A DNA stretch of 64,000 nucleotides from Phoebastria nigripes (lineage: Eukaryota > Chordata > Aves > Procellariiformes > Diomedeidae). This document shows, in pieces, positions 10,044-23,000 of the stretch (its first letter is position 1; each line of letters opens with the position of its first letter). Made by a program: the position numbers and the translations under genes. Below the pieces are notes generated by a model. It was not told the DNA's origin, ran no database searches, and saw nothing but the letters and a program-made list of their open reading frames with translations. Where the stretch lies: assembly GCA_035582835.1 (NCBI GenBank), contig JAYKAV010002042.1, positions 540,163 to 604,162 on the forward strand. Reading direction: 5' to 3'.

Positions 10044-13000
10044 CTGAGGAAAGAACAAAACCAAACTTACTGCAGTGCTCATTTTTCCTCTGTAGATTAC
10101 ACCGTATCAGCAATGTTTGNGGTATTCATGTGTAAGAACAATGCAATAGGTCAGGTAAGTATCTCGGGGCCTGCCTCAAAGCCCGTTCAGGGAAGATATT
10201 TCAACTGCACTCAGGGAGCTGCCAGGGCACGGGTGCACTGTGCAAGGCAGTAGAGGTACCTGGCTTGGCTTTAAACAAGCCAGATTTAGAAAGAGCAGCA
10301 GTGCAGCAGTGCTTTGAACAGTGCTGCTAATAGGCGTGCCAAACCTCAGCCTCGGAGCAGAGCACGCTACACTTCAACCGTTCGCAGCAACTTAGCTAGT
10401 CACTGCACTGCACTGCGCTCTGCTAAGCATGCACTGCGGCTCACTCCGGGGTAGCTTAAGTGCCATTAATGCAGCACTACCCTGTATGCAAACAAAAGTT
10501 ATACTCTTTTTGATCCTTCCCCTCCACTACAAATACATATTGAGAAAACTGTGACACCACCTTTGGTGTGCTGATGAATTTTTACTACCAAGGATTTTAA
10601 GTAGAAGTGATAATGCAGGAAAACCCTCTTTATTTGATAATACTGTCTTTTTACATCTTTTATGGCATAGCATTTTCCAGCTTAAATATTTAAGGGTTTC
10701 TAAAAAGATGTATACGTTCTAGGTCAACTGTTTGACTTCTAAGAATCACCACACACTTTGTAGTTTAAAATCAGGGTCTACTGGCATCTGTTAGTATTGC
10801 CAGCTTTACAGTTTTATTTTGAGATTCCAAATGGTACTTTTAGTTGTATTAAATGCTGAGATTCAGCAAAATGTTCCTGGGCAAGGCTCAGCTTCAGGAA
10901 AGCACAAAGGAGTGTGCTTATTTTAATTATATAATTAGACCCACCCTAATTCAGCAATGCATTTAAGCACATTCTTAAATGTTCTTTTGAACTTGAGTTT
11001 GGCTCTGTAGCCAGCAGAGTTTATCTTATTACTCACCATCTTCTGTCAACCCAAACTGGGTACTGACTGAAGATAATATTTTCCAGCCTGGTAACACTGA
11101 AGCATTATTTCAGGCAACCAGAATATCAAGATCCTCATTTCCTGGTTTTATTAATGTACCTCATTACAATCATTTATAAAGGACCACATGGATTCTTGAT
11201 TGTAACCCTGTTTGAATCAATTAAATGAACTGTGGTTAAATAAGCAATGAATTTGGCCCAGTCGCTATCAGAGGTCATGAGAAAATGTCTAAGGAAATGG
11301 AATATTTCTCCTCCTAAAGGCATCATTCTTTTGTGTTTGGCAAATGCCAGTATTTTTCTAACCTCTGCGTGCATCCATGATGACATCTGCTGTACCAGCA
11401 AAGTAAAAGCCAATACAGGTCCACTTTGTGAAATGGTCTCAGTGAGAATTTCTCTTTGAACAGCATCTCATCCCTTCTGTAAGTCATCACACAGCACTCC
11501 CACACTTCCTGAGCACCTCATAAAAATTCTCCTCAAATCCTTCTTTAAAAATGCATTCACTTTTAAGTGTCACCTATCAAAGAAGCAACTTGAAAAATTT
11601 TTGTAAGTTCCAAAAAGTTTGGAAGTCTCAAACGTAGTATCCCACACGAATTGCATGTTACTGAAAAAACACAATGAAAATCATTGTCTTTTTTTTTTCT
11701 TTTTCCTTTGTCTATCTCCCCTCTTTTTTATGTCTGTTGGTGTGCAAGCCAGCCTGACTGAAACCTAAACTGTCCTTGCTTCTGAAACTGAGTGGCCTTG
11801 TCCATACTACCTACTGGAAATAATTCCTGACCTGAGCAATCCCCCACAGCACGCCTAAAAGTGTGCTACTCTGCAGGCCAGAACTCTGCCAGAACTGGGT
11901 TAAAAATTAAACAGTACTTCAGCTCACGCTCTGTTTAGCTCACTAGTATAGAAATAGTCCAAGGAAAATTGGCAGACCCATAAGTATCAAATACAGATCC
12001 TTAAAGCCCTCTGCTCAACTGCTGTCCAACCCCAGTGCGTCAAGGTGAGGTGTGTGAAGCCCACAGCCCCTGCTTCCATGTGGAAGGTGCCCAAAGATCT
12101 ATGTTTTGCGTCTGGACATACCTGAGAATAGCTCAGTCCTGACCTGTCAGGGGCCTGGCTGTTCCCATTCTCGTTAAGACTCTTTGAATTCAGACCTGCT
12201 AACTCCCCAGATAATGACCTAACTCCTTGGCTAGTCAACATGGCACAGAGGAGCTTGCATGCCCTCCTGGTCAACATGCTCCACTTTACAAGGAACAATC
12301 AATTTATTTGTTGCACTAGAGACAGAGCAGGGAAGTGAATATGACCCTAGAGTAAGTGGTTAGATACCCACCCATGTGAGAAGACATCTCCAACCAATTA
12401 GCAGCTCTAATTTTTAACTACTTTATATTACAGCTCTATTTACTCTATTCAACCCTAAATGGTGTTTGGAAAAAAAACCAGAAAGATCAATAATAGTAAA
12501 CCGTAAAAGGATTTAGGGCTGTGAATCCCAAATAAAGACACCCTGTCCCAGAGCCAAAAAAAAAAAAAAAAAAAGATGTATGGAGCTTGTCTACAGCATG
12601 CAGTGTCAGAATGGGCATCTACATCAGCACTTCAACTAAAATCAGGAGCACGCTTCTGAGCAAATCTCCCTCCTTAGCACACTTCAGTTCACATCACAAA
12701 GTGGTCTCAGGATGCATGACCTGGGTTCCTTTGGGGTGAAATTAATCCAGAAATCAGCTTCAGGAATGCACACAGTGTGGACACCAGGTCCTCAACACCA
12801 ACTCTTTTTACTCTACAGGCTTGCTCCAACAGGGCTGCACTTACTTGTTAACATAGATATAGAAATAAGGAGTTTTGTCTGAACCAGTGTATATACACAA
12901 TCAGGCAAAGATACTCGCCAGATCTAGGAAGCAGCAAAACCACATTTATGTGGCCCTGGGTCTACATTAATTATCCTTGCTTCTCAGTGCTATAGCTCCA

Positions 13001-14115
13001 ATGCCATTTTACTGCCCTGTGACTGCTGGAGTGAATCNGGTGGTAACTAGCTCACGAATCTCTACATTATAGTGCTTTACTGCACTGGATAGACATGTCC
13101 TAAGTCACTGAGAGAGACAACATGTGCCTTTGTCTTTGGTCTTTGAAGTCCAACAAGACTGCTCACAGCCAACATGATGCCTTTTGTGGATCTTTCCCAA
13201 CTAAATTCCCCTAGGTATTGCATAGAGAACTTCAGTATTTACACTGGATTTTGCAGATTCTAATGGGCAGGAGAGTTGGGTGCAATAATTTTCATCATAA
13301 TGATGCTGAAGCCCCTTCTGCAGATCCAGTCTGTCTCTGCTTTTTTTCTTTTTTCTGTAAAAAGCTTAGCCAAGTGTTAGTATTCTTAACTTAATATGAC
13401 AAGACTACTGTTGTTGTTGCTGTTACTATTATTTACTGAGCGGCACATTAAAAGGAAAGAAACTCTGTAAATTGAGATTGTTTCCAGCCAGCTGTGATTA
13501 AAAGGCAGATCCCTGTGTGTATGTCCAGCAATTTACAAACTAAGCAGAAATATGGGTAGGGGGAATGTCACCCCTTACAGCTCTTCATCTGACTTCATGC
13601 AAACTAGTAATACTGTACTTGCAATGGTTAGTAACTGTTTTACATTTCATTCTTCCCATTTTGGATGCAGTGGCTCATGTATTTATTCACCTTTTAATTT
13701 ATTTGTAATAATTAGGTTTCTGGAATAGCAGATGAAACAAAAGTGGGAGTCCTCTGCATCTTCATGAGTGCTGAGAATAAAATGAAAGCCATTTTTGCTC
13801 ATCNCCGGTATGAAAATGGCAATGATGTAACACAATGGCTATCTCGTCTGAACTAACAGATACAATAATAGGGTTTTTAAAACCAGAACAGTAAACTGTA
13901 GACAAGTAAATCAATTATTAAATTGTAAATTAAGAAATTAAAAGACAATGAAAGTGGAAATGGGAACCCAAACAACTTATTGGTGACTACTAGGATTGAA
14001 AAAAATCTGTTTTGCCACAAGGAAATGGGAATAACTCTCATACAAGGTAGTGTATTTCTCTTACTGTTTGGAAAAAATAATAGGTTAACAATTTAAATAA
14101 TTTAGATCATATAAC
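10044..14115 (-). other. KL intron 2, left part
   Basis: About 4 kb with no recognisable coding region. It contains the A19 run at 12556-12574 and a short TG/TTG-rich patch near 13405-13430. Stretches near 10340-10440 are rich in GCA/TGC words but not clearly periodic. Ambiguous bases are at 10120, 13038 and 13804. Confidence 0.6.
12556..12574. repeat. A19 homopolymer
   Basis: Nineteen uninterrupted A bases after GAGCC. I see no SINE or processed transcript directly upstream that would explain it as an insertion tail. Confidence 0.9.
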
Positions 14116-15015
14116 ACAAGCGGTGTTCCCCAGGGCTCCGTTTTGGGGACGGTCTTGTTCAATATNTTTATCAANGATCTGGANGAGGGGATTGAGTGCT
14201 CCCTCAGTAAGTTTGCAGATGACACCAAGTTGGGCGGGAGTGTCGATCTGCTCGAGGGTAGGAAGGCTCTGCAGAGGGACCTGGACAGGCTGGATCNATG
14301 GGCTGAGGCCAACTGNATGAGNTTCAACAAGGCCAAGTGCCGGGTNCTGCACTTTGGCCACAACCACCCCATGCAACGCTACAGGCTGGGGGAAGAGTGG
14401 CTGGAAAGCTGCCTGGCGGAAAAGGACCTGGGGGTGCTGGTTGACAGCTGGCTGAATATGAGCCGGCAGTGTGCCCAGGTGGCCCAGAAGGCCAATTGCA
14501 TCCTGGCCTGTATCAGAAATAGTGTGGCCAGCAGGAGTAGGGAGGTGATCGTGCCCCTGTACTCGGCACTGGTGAGGCCNCACCTCGAATACTGTGTTCC
14601 GTTTTGGGCCCCTCACTACAAGAAGGACATTGAGGTGCTGGAGTGTGTCCAGAGAAGGGCAACGAAGCTGGTGAAGGGTCTGGAGGACAAGTCTTATGAG
14701 GAGCGGCTGAGGGAACTGGGACTGTTTAGCCTGGAGAAGAGGAGGCTCAGGGGAGACCTTATCGCCCTCTACAACTACCTGAAAGGAGGTTGTAGTGAGG
14801 TGGGTGTTGGTCTCTTCTCCCAAGTAACAAGCAATAGGACAAGAGGAAATGGCCTCAAGTTGCGCCAAGGGAGGTTTAGATTGGACCTTAGGAAAAATTT
14901 CTTTACTGAAGGAGTGGTTAGACATTGGAACAGGCTGCCCAGGGAAGTGGTTGAGTCACCATCCCTGGAGGTATTTAAAAGACGTGTAGATGAGGCGCTT
15001 AGGGACATGGTTTAG
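14116..15015 (+). pseudogene. CR1 ORF2 RT C-terminal half, frame still open
   Basis: All 299 codons from SGVPQGS to the stop after LRDMV are open. The stretch holds FADDTKL with the catalytic Asp pair, the KAKCR.LHFGH block, [42 protein letters not shown] and [11 protein letters not shown]. No start codon, endonuclease or RT N-terminus is present, so it cannot make a working protein. The absence of stops or shifts indicates recent insertion. Confidence 0.9.
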
Positions 15016-15098
15016 TGGGCATGGTGGTGTTGGGTTGACGGTTGGACTCGATGATCTTAGAGGTCTTTTCCAACCTTAATGATTCTATGATTCTATGA
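14116..15098 (+). mobile_element. CR1 LINE, 5'-truncated, well preserved
   Basis: A CR1 insertion in intron 2, antisense to KL, begins abruptly inside the RT at the SGVPQGS block and ends with the CR1 3' tail and ATTCTATGATTCTATGA (about 15081-15098). The 5' truncation is typical of incomplete target-primed reverse transcription. The shared region closely matches the intron 3 copy. Eight ambiguous bases fall between 14166 and 14580, an unusually dense set for this window. Confidence 0.96.
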
Positions 15099-15688
15099 AC
15101 CTCAAACATTCAGTTCTCCTTAAACTGATGTAAATTCAGATTATTGTGATTGATGTCAAGAGCTGTACCAATGTAAAATTTGTTCAAGGGCAACACTGAG
15201 ATGCAGAATGAAAACATTCCAATTTTTCATTTAAAAATGTTTTCTTTCAGCCTTATGTTTTCTTCAGAGGAATTCCTATCGCATAGTATTTACCTTCCCA
15301 CATATACATTCTTACATTTTGTACATATGCATTCATACATCTAAGATATAGAAAACAACTATTAATAAATAACACAGTAAATTTCCCTAAGTCCATTGAG
15401 AGTATAGTTCACATGTTTTGCACTTCCTCCTGCCAAAGACAGTAGAAATTTTCCTGCTGACTTCAAAGACAGCAGCATCAAGCTCACCAAATGCTATCTG
15501 CAGATATTAAGGGTCTTCAAGAGCTGAAAAGAACACACCCAGGAAAGGATTTGGAGTCTCATTTCACAAGTGCCAAGATGAATGTTAAACACTAAAATTA
15601 GTTTTCAGCCTGGTTCTTTAACNTGTCTCTGTAGGCTATTTTGCATTATGATTTTGTCAAGCACATATTAATACAACTTCAGTCCTAC
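15099..15688 (-). other. KL intron 2, right part
   Basis: AT-rich intron between the CR1 3' end and exon 2. Nothing recognisable apart from an ATACATTC/ATACAT-rich patch at 15300-15345. Confidence 0.6.
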
Positions 15689-16199
15689 CTTTTAAAGTTT
15701 CCATAATGAACTTTTTGAGATAGTAAATGTATTTGGCATCATCTCTCTTGGTGCTACCAGAAACAAACCAGCTGTTCTCCACAATGAATATTTGGGGGTT
15801 GTTATATTCACTGCTTATCCAGTAAAGGAGCTGCCTCAGGCTTATTGATTCCAACTGCTGGAATTTCATGTGGGAGTCCAAGAGCTGGAAACTCAGGGTA
15901 GCTCCAAAAGAAAGAGCAAAAAAGTCTGCTGTTCCCTTGATGTACTTCTTCTCAACTTCACTGAATTCAGGCAACAGAGATGAGAGGTTGCTCCTCATGC
16001 TCTCTGGATAGTCACCATCAATAAATATGGGCTTAGCAAACCAGCCGAGCACGAAATCAAGGGATTTTTGACATTCTTTTATGTTTTTTTCAGTCATATG
16101 TTGAGGTTTTATCCAGTGGGAGCTAAGGGCAATGGACACTTTTCCTCTTTGAGTTGGACGAAAATGGTCATTGTAGAGATGCCAGACTTTAGCATGGGC
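15689..16199 (-). CDS. KL: alpha-Klotho exon 2 (middle and end of KL1)
   Basis: This exon encodes residues 258-427 plus the first base of codon 428. The acceptor is a pyrimidine-rich tract ending in CAG and the donor is AAAAG|GTAGGA, so the exon enters in phase 0 and leaves in phase 1, matching its neighbours. It starts [10 protein letters not shown] and contains the KL1 segments [21 protein letters not shown] and IDGDYPESM. An N-glycosylation site lies at N328. The nucleophile motif reads [11 protein letters not shown] with Glu398 retained; the residue after EN is Ser, where mammalian Klotho and most family members have Gly. KRDDAKY follows, and its first Asp (410) aligns with the human zinc ligand Asp426. 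All 170 codons are open with no ambiguous base. Identification is by strong resemblance to known Klotho. Confidence 0.97.
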
Positions 16200-16849
16200 C
16201 TGTTCAAAAGAAAGACTGTAATTAATGCACCTGAAATTCCATTTTAAGTAACACAATTAGTCTCAAGTACTGATGCCCAGTGTCACGTAGTAACCACATA
16301 AACACGGCATTTGAGGGCTCAGCCTGTTTCATTCATCAGCAGTTTACAACTCCTAAATTAACATTTCTTTAATACCATATTAATACCATATATCAACTAG
16401 AAATCGCTAGCTGGTCGGGGAAAACAGCATCTTAGTTTTCCATGAGATACTATTCCAGGCACTGAACGCACTTTCGGTAGTTAGTTAGACACCTTTATTA
16501 ACTTTTGTTATTGAGTTCAGACATACTTCCAGCATTTACAAAAATGAAAATGCATTTAACTAAACATGTTTCAAACTATGTTTTCATTATAGGAATATCA
16601 CTTTATCTGTAGATTCACAGATATATAAAGAAGGAAGGTCTATTCTTAAGAACTGCCCAAATCTCTCGAACAATAGAAGACAAAGAAACACCCTTGAACT
16701 TATTTCTCTTTGAACCAGAACACACAGTATAGGAAAAACTACCAATCTGGATTTTAAAAAGTCTGGTGAAAAACAATTTACCACAGCTCCTGAAAAATTA
16801 TTCCAATGATTCAATTATTTCATTTGTTTTATTAAAATTTGCTATTTAC
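16200..16849 (-). other. KL intron 1, 3' end
   Basis: AT-rich intron sequence upstream of the exon 2 acceptor. TTAATACCATAT occurs twice in a row at about 16368-16391. No gene recognised. Confidence 0.6.
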
Positions 16850-17560
16850 CTCTAGCATCAGATTTCAACCACTTGTCTTGGTATAATTTTATCTGTTACT
16901 GTGAGGAGATCTTTCCTACCAAATTTCTTTCCTGTGATCTTACAGAGTAAGTTGAAACAGCCTCTTGATGTTCCCTTTGAAAGCTAAATAGATTAAGTTC
17001 CTGGAGCCTCACATTATCTTCAGGCATAGCTTCAAGCCCTCTAACCATTCTCACTGATTCTCTTCCAATTTGTCATCGTCTGTCTGAAACTGCAGAAGCA
17101 GAATTGGACATAATATGCCAGTGGTAGTCTTGCCAGCAGTAAAATCAGAGACAATTTAATACACTATTTCTGCTCATGTGGCCATAGCATTACACTGTGA
17201 GCATATGCTCATCTAAACTACCATATCTCCAGAGCCCTTCACCATCTAAAACATATTTTTTCTTTGCACCTACCTTATCGAAGAATTTTGACTGCTCTAT
17301 GCATCAACATCCCATCTTTTTGTCATCTACACATTAGTAGAAATTGTAATGCTTTTTTCTACGTCATTGATAAAAAGGTAAAAAATATGAGATCTATTCA
17401 TTATAATAAAGCCTACCTAAGAACTATTCCCAGTTTACATTTGCATTTTGAGACTTATCAGTTAGTATTTGTTCATATGTGCTGTGATGACATGAACCTC
17501 CATTCTTGCCTTACAAAGTCACAGGTGTGACGAATATATATGACAGATTATTAACCAAAA
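16850..17560 (-). mobile_element. ancient CR1-like LINE fragment
   Basis: Read on the plus strand, this stretch follows the reverse complement of the old CR1 3' half in order. It has a CTCATCGTC/CTGAAACTGC-type block (17070-17100), AATTGGACATAATATGCCAGTGG (17102-17125), the TCTTGCCAGCAGTAAAAT block, GCATTACACTGTGAGCATATGCTCATCTAAACT (17187-17220) and CATCTACACATTAG further on. It is heavily diverged with no open frame. Recognition is from memory of sauropsid CR1 consensus sequence. Confidence 0.55.
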
Positions 17561-19199
17561 TGTCACATGCATTTTTAGCCCTCCCTGGAATATAAGCCAT
17601 ATAGAAAGCCTTGTAATTCCACTCCATACATTTGGTATGTTGGCAAATTTTATCATTAATATTTTGATAGCTGCTGTTCATAGTTTCCTTTTCATACACT
17701 CTTACCATTCAAGCTTTGAACCACAATGATTTCCAGTTGCCAGCATTACTAGGAACATTAAGCAATTAAGATTATTAATAATTTTTCACATAGATGCTGT
17801 TAATTACCCAGGAAAAATAATGAATTCTGTCATTCTACTGTTCTTGCAGAATTTTAATTCTCACTGCTGGGAGAAAAACAATTGGAAGTGACGGACAACT
17901 AAAGGTGAAAGATCAATAATCAAGGCTCAGTTCAGCTGCCGCCATACAGAAACCTGCTGCCTTTGAGAAATCATGGGGTATATAAAACATCTGTGCAGAT
18001 CTCACACTGGCTTAGAGGAGACTAGACCCATGCCCTTTTAGAGCGGTCACCAAAACCCAAAGAGAACAATCTTGGAAACTGTGAATCACAGTACACACCT
18101 ATGTGTGTGTATCTGAATCAAGCTCTCAGTTGCAAACTTCAATGTACATGCTCTCATTTATAATACATCAATAGCTCAAATAAATGTGATGCAGTCCTAC
18201 CATCTGTCTATATTTATACAATGGATTTTGATTCTAGTGAGAAACTAAATATAGTAACCACTTCAAAGTCTCATGTCAAAAATGAGAGCTGACCTAAGCA
18301 CAGACTTAATTTTACTTCACACTGAAGCTCCATTACACTGATGAAAGAACAAAAGACATTACGCACCATGACCAAAATGCTACACACCCAATACTTTAAG
18401 TATGATTTTAAAAATACCATTGGGAACAAATGTGCCACCACTTGCAACTCAAATCTGCACACCCAAATTTTCCCTCATAAAGGTGCCATACATTCTTCAG
18501 ATGACTTGACTCACCTCCAGATTTCCTGTCTCAAATGTTAAGATACCACCATGCACACTCTCAAACACACAATTTCATCTCTGTCATCTGCACTTGCAAG
18601 TATGCTGCCTACCCACAGAGCACCTTGAGGACCCCATAACTCTTGGCTGTCCCTACTCCTATGAGTGGAGAGAGATCTTCCAGCATTTTAGTAGCCTTGA
18701 TTCTACCATGAAGCAAGGAGGAAGGGAATCCCACAGTTTATCACTCTCCACAGATAAGGAGGTGCTGTTCGCTCCCTTGTTGCAATGAAAAAATATGAAG
18801 TGTAACAATGTGGGATTATCTCATTCAACTTTACTTTCTAAGCAGGTCATCTAGTCTGCCTCTATAGAAAATGAGAAGACTGGTGTCTAAGATACACAGG
18901 GTGAGTCACTCTTTGGGAGTCCGTCTCTCTCCACTGATGACAGACAAAACCTGTTATTTAGTTTAGACATGTTCTACAAATGGATGAAAGCAGGCAAGAA
19001 GAAGCCCACTTAATATCTGCCCCCTCGAGTGTGCATGAAGTGGAATTATACTATTTCCATTAAAAAAAAAGCTAAACATAGAAAATAGTGCATCAAAATC
19101 CCCAGGCTCTGTGGACATAGATTAATGAAGTAGTTCAAAAATGCACAGAAATAAAGCTGGAAGAAGCCAGTGACAGAGCAGAGAGTCTCTATGGAAATC
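17561..19199 (-). other. KL intron 1 segment, nothing recognised
   Basis: AT-rich unique-looking intron sequence. Short open frames at 18271-18788 have no known motifs. Some of 18590-18900 has the texture of an old repeat, but I could not place it. Confidence 0.5.
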
Positions 19200-20000
19200 T
19201 GGGACAGAATTCATTTGCCTAAAATTAGGTGTCTAATGCAGTTTTAGAGACTTCAGAGTATTCCAGCCTCTAACTGCAGTTTCAGAACGCTGTGAGTCTC
19301 CCATAAATCCTAAGTCACATTTCTCAGCCCCACAGAAACACCTGGGACACTATAGGATGCATCAAACGATAATTTGCACCTATACCCATCTTCAGGCAAA
19401 TGAATCCCACTCCTAGGGTGGGACTCATTTTGAGCTGAAGGCACTTTGTATTTCACTGTCCACATCTAGATGCCCGAGCTCCCGCTATAGGCAATGGAGA
19501 TCTCAGGCTCCACTCAGCTGCCTGAACACAGTCATCTAGTTGCCACTCCAGAACGATACAGGCCTATGTCACATCTGCCACTTCCATGCAGATGTCCTAA
19601 ATAGCCAGGGAAGTCTCACATGGCGCTACTTATACTGAGCTAATGAGATCCCACTCCAAGTCAATCTACTTAACAGAGTCTAGCGAGTGATTCCCCAGTA
19701 CAGTACAGCAGCCATATCGTCGCATTCAGCCCGACCACTACCTAGCTCCCAATAACTGTATGGATTAGTGGCAGGATTTAATGTAGGTGCCTAGACCTTT
19801 TTGAGATGCCTTACCTGAATGAGGCTGGCAGACATGATTCAGGACCCAATGGGAGACCTTGGTCTTCTGGAGCAGCAACTGGAGGCCAGGCAGAATATCC
19901 TAGGGTAGCTCAAATGACACTATACCTTTGCTGGGACAACTGAAACCTCCTAGATGTCTGTTACCTATAACTGGAGTTTAGNCTCCCAGATCACATACAG
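19200..20000 (+). repeat. diverged interspersed repeat, copy 1 of 3
   Basis: It shares two ordered blocks with 29250-29650 and 57950-58760: CATCTTCAGGCAAATGAATCCCAC (about 19388-19412) and a stretch with GAGCAGCAACTGGAGGCCAGGCAGAATATCCTAGG followed by CTCAAATGACACTA (about 19868-19925). The segment is rich in AGGTGCCTA/TGTCTAA words and has no coding potential, which fits an LTR or other non-coding element. Edges are unknown. Confidence 0.5.
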
Positions 20001-23000
20001 AGAAAACAAGTAGGAACCAACATACCATCAGTTCCTTTATATTTATTGGAAATCTTACTTCCTGATCTCAGAGACTTACCTATTGGNACCTATTTTTAGT
20101 TCACAGCTGACTAGGATTAAGATCATGGCAATCTGCACTTCAGTGCTTTTACTGACACACAGCATGGTGACTCCATGTCCCTGGTTTTGCAAGGTGCTGA
20201 GGGGGTCTTACTTTGCTCCTTGTTAGCTCAGATAAATGTGCAGTGCTGACAGATCACTTGGCTTGACTGGAAAACCTTACTAAAAAAGGCTGGTTACAAA
20301 CTGGCTCTAGGAAGAGCTGGGCAGTCACTCGTGTTATGAGCAGAACTAACTGCTAAAACCTGTGTGCTGGTTTCCAGGCTGCTGAATTTGGGTAATCTTG
20401 TCATTATTACTTGCTTTCAGAGAGTAGCACATATTGTTAGATACCAAACACTTAGCTGATACCTTTTTGGGGATACTACCCTACATTTTTGAACCCGCTG
20501 AGACTTGAGCTAAGCTGGTATTGGGAGAGCTGCAAATCAGGATGGGGGCTCTCTGTGCTTACTAAAGTCTATTCTTCAGGAACAGACTGTCAGGAAATCT
20601 TTTAAACAGCATTTACCTTACCCTTAAAATGCTTACATCACTAAGAAAATCATGAAGTTTTATATCACCATGAAAATGAAAGAAAGTGACAAGATGTAGC
20701 TTGTCCTCAGCTAAATCCGTCTGTACGTCTGTACTTCACTCAGGTTTCAGGCTCCAGTGCAGTCCTGTTTTCAAGCTGATGTAGTCTTCTTCCCCTGACT
20801 TTCCCACCCAATATACCTATTCGGACCACGCTCTTCTTATACTAAACTTGTGAAACTCTGATACTGATCATGTTAGATCAGCCTTAAAGAGATCCCTGTG
20901 TGAGTCAGACAATAATGCCAGAATCCAGCCTTGATGAAGTGTCAAACACATTTCCAAGGCAGAAAAGCCCCCTGCAATGCCATAGCATGGGCTAGTCCTA
21001 CAAAGTCTAAATTCCTGCAGTGGTAGCAGAAATAATTCAACACAGGCAAACAGACTTCATAATCTGACACAGTCATGTCCTACTCTTACTGCAGGACAGA
21101 TCTACACAGTCCAAGAATCATTAGGTAAAGTCAATTTAGTAATACACAGACATTTGTTTGCCTGACTACTCATCTAAATTCCTGCACAAGATCATTAAGA
21201 CCTTCCTGAGACTGGCACTGATACGTATCATTCTGCAAGTTCTCAGTACTTACATCTATCATGATGCATAACCTTCCCAAGAGCAAATCAAGAATTATAA
21301 TTGGGAACATCATGATTCCATAATTTGTGTTCATTCCTCTAGAACAAGTTGTCTCAATTTTAAGTTGTGTGTCTTCTCAACCAATAATAATACCATTCAT
21401 TTCACAAATAAACTGCACAAATAACCTGCTCTCCATGCTCAGATGAACTATCCTGTATTAACTCTGTATTTGCATGTTAATGAAACTGAATAGGAAAGTG
21501 TTACTGAATCTCATTAGCAATACAAAGAGAAGAGTTAATTGGAAAAAATGTGCAAAGGCTTTTTGATTACTAGAAACCAGGCCGATGTACCTCCAACAAA
21601 AACGTCATTACTCAGTCCTACATCAAAAGCCCTTCTGAAATTGATATAATTATTGGAATGACATGGGAAAGTCTAGTATATGATTAGTCAGAATGTGCCT
21701 TATACCAAGAAGGGGAAAAATATAATGTGTTTTTTCCCCTGTATCATCAGAAGCAAGTATTTTAATCGAAAGCTACAACAAAGGATGTCACTTTTCATGT
21801 AATGTTTCACCCTTAGATCCAAAGTCAAGTAGGTTTTACCCACACAGTCTTTGGGCAAACGTTCTCTTTCACAAGCAAATTATATTCTAACACTGACTAA
21901 CAGATACAGGTATTTAAAAACTGCTTAAGGTTCTTTCCATATTTCAAAACTGGTAAGATAATATCTTCGTGCATAAAGCACAGGACTTTGCTATAGATAG
22001 TATGTTAGTCATGTAGTAACTTCATTTTTCCTCTACAATTCCTTCCCAAATATGTATTTTTCTAGTCTTCTTTTTAGAGTCTGTTAGCCAACATTACCAC
22101 AGATGACTGATTCAATAAATTTGGTATTTTTGACCAATCTCAACAACCGGGACCAGAATCAGGCTTGTAAATGGTACATAGAACGCCAAGTGAACATTTT
22201 TCAGTCTACAACCACTTAATGTAAAATTTGCTACAATTATAGCTTTAAGTATTGATCACACACCTGAACTACACTGTTTTGTTCCGATTCCTTTCTCAGT
22301 ACAATTTAGTCACTGTTTTTTGCACTGTGCTGGTCACTGTAACATGCTNATGCCTCATGAACATGAATGAATTTATGCCTGCCATACGTAAGGCAGGAAG
22401 CAATACCATTCCTATTTTAAGAATTGGGAACAGAGATATTATGACATGTGTAAAAGAAGAAAAATTAGACCAGGTACCTTAAGTTGTAGAGCAGTGTATT
22501 AACTCCAGAACAATGCCTCTGTTTGGTATGATACTCACCTCTACAGAAAAACCACCAAAGATGGCATTAAATCCTTGTCTGAAGGCACAGCAGCTACATA
22601 AAAAAACATTTTTCCCCATCACAGGCAAAATAGAGGAGCTTTGCTAGCATGAGAATAAAAAGAAGGTAACCTGAAAGCATGAAGCTAAGCCACAGGCATC
22701 AAGATGCACTGCAGGTACTCAAAAAATATTAGCAGAAGGAAAAAAACCAAAAAAACCCCCAAAAGATAAGGAAGCAGATAAGAGTTATTTTTACACTTTG
22801 ATTTTGAATTTTATAGCAGATGAAAGTCTGGGAAGGCTTGTACTTTCACATACTGTATGTATAAGCATAAGTGAACATTATCACAGATAGATACGCAGGG
22901 GAGAGACACAAAGTGACCGCGATGTGACAGAAGGAAACCAAAACCCCCTTGATCTTATTGTGTCGGGTGACTGCTGTAGGAAACCTCTCCTTTGAAGTAC

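Noticed and set aside
12556..12574. A19 run considered as the tail of a processed pseudogene or SINE
   Set aside because: No recognisable transcript or SINE body precedes it and no flanking target-site duplication was found.
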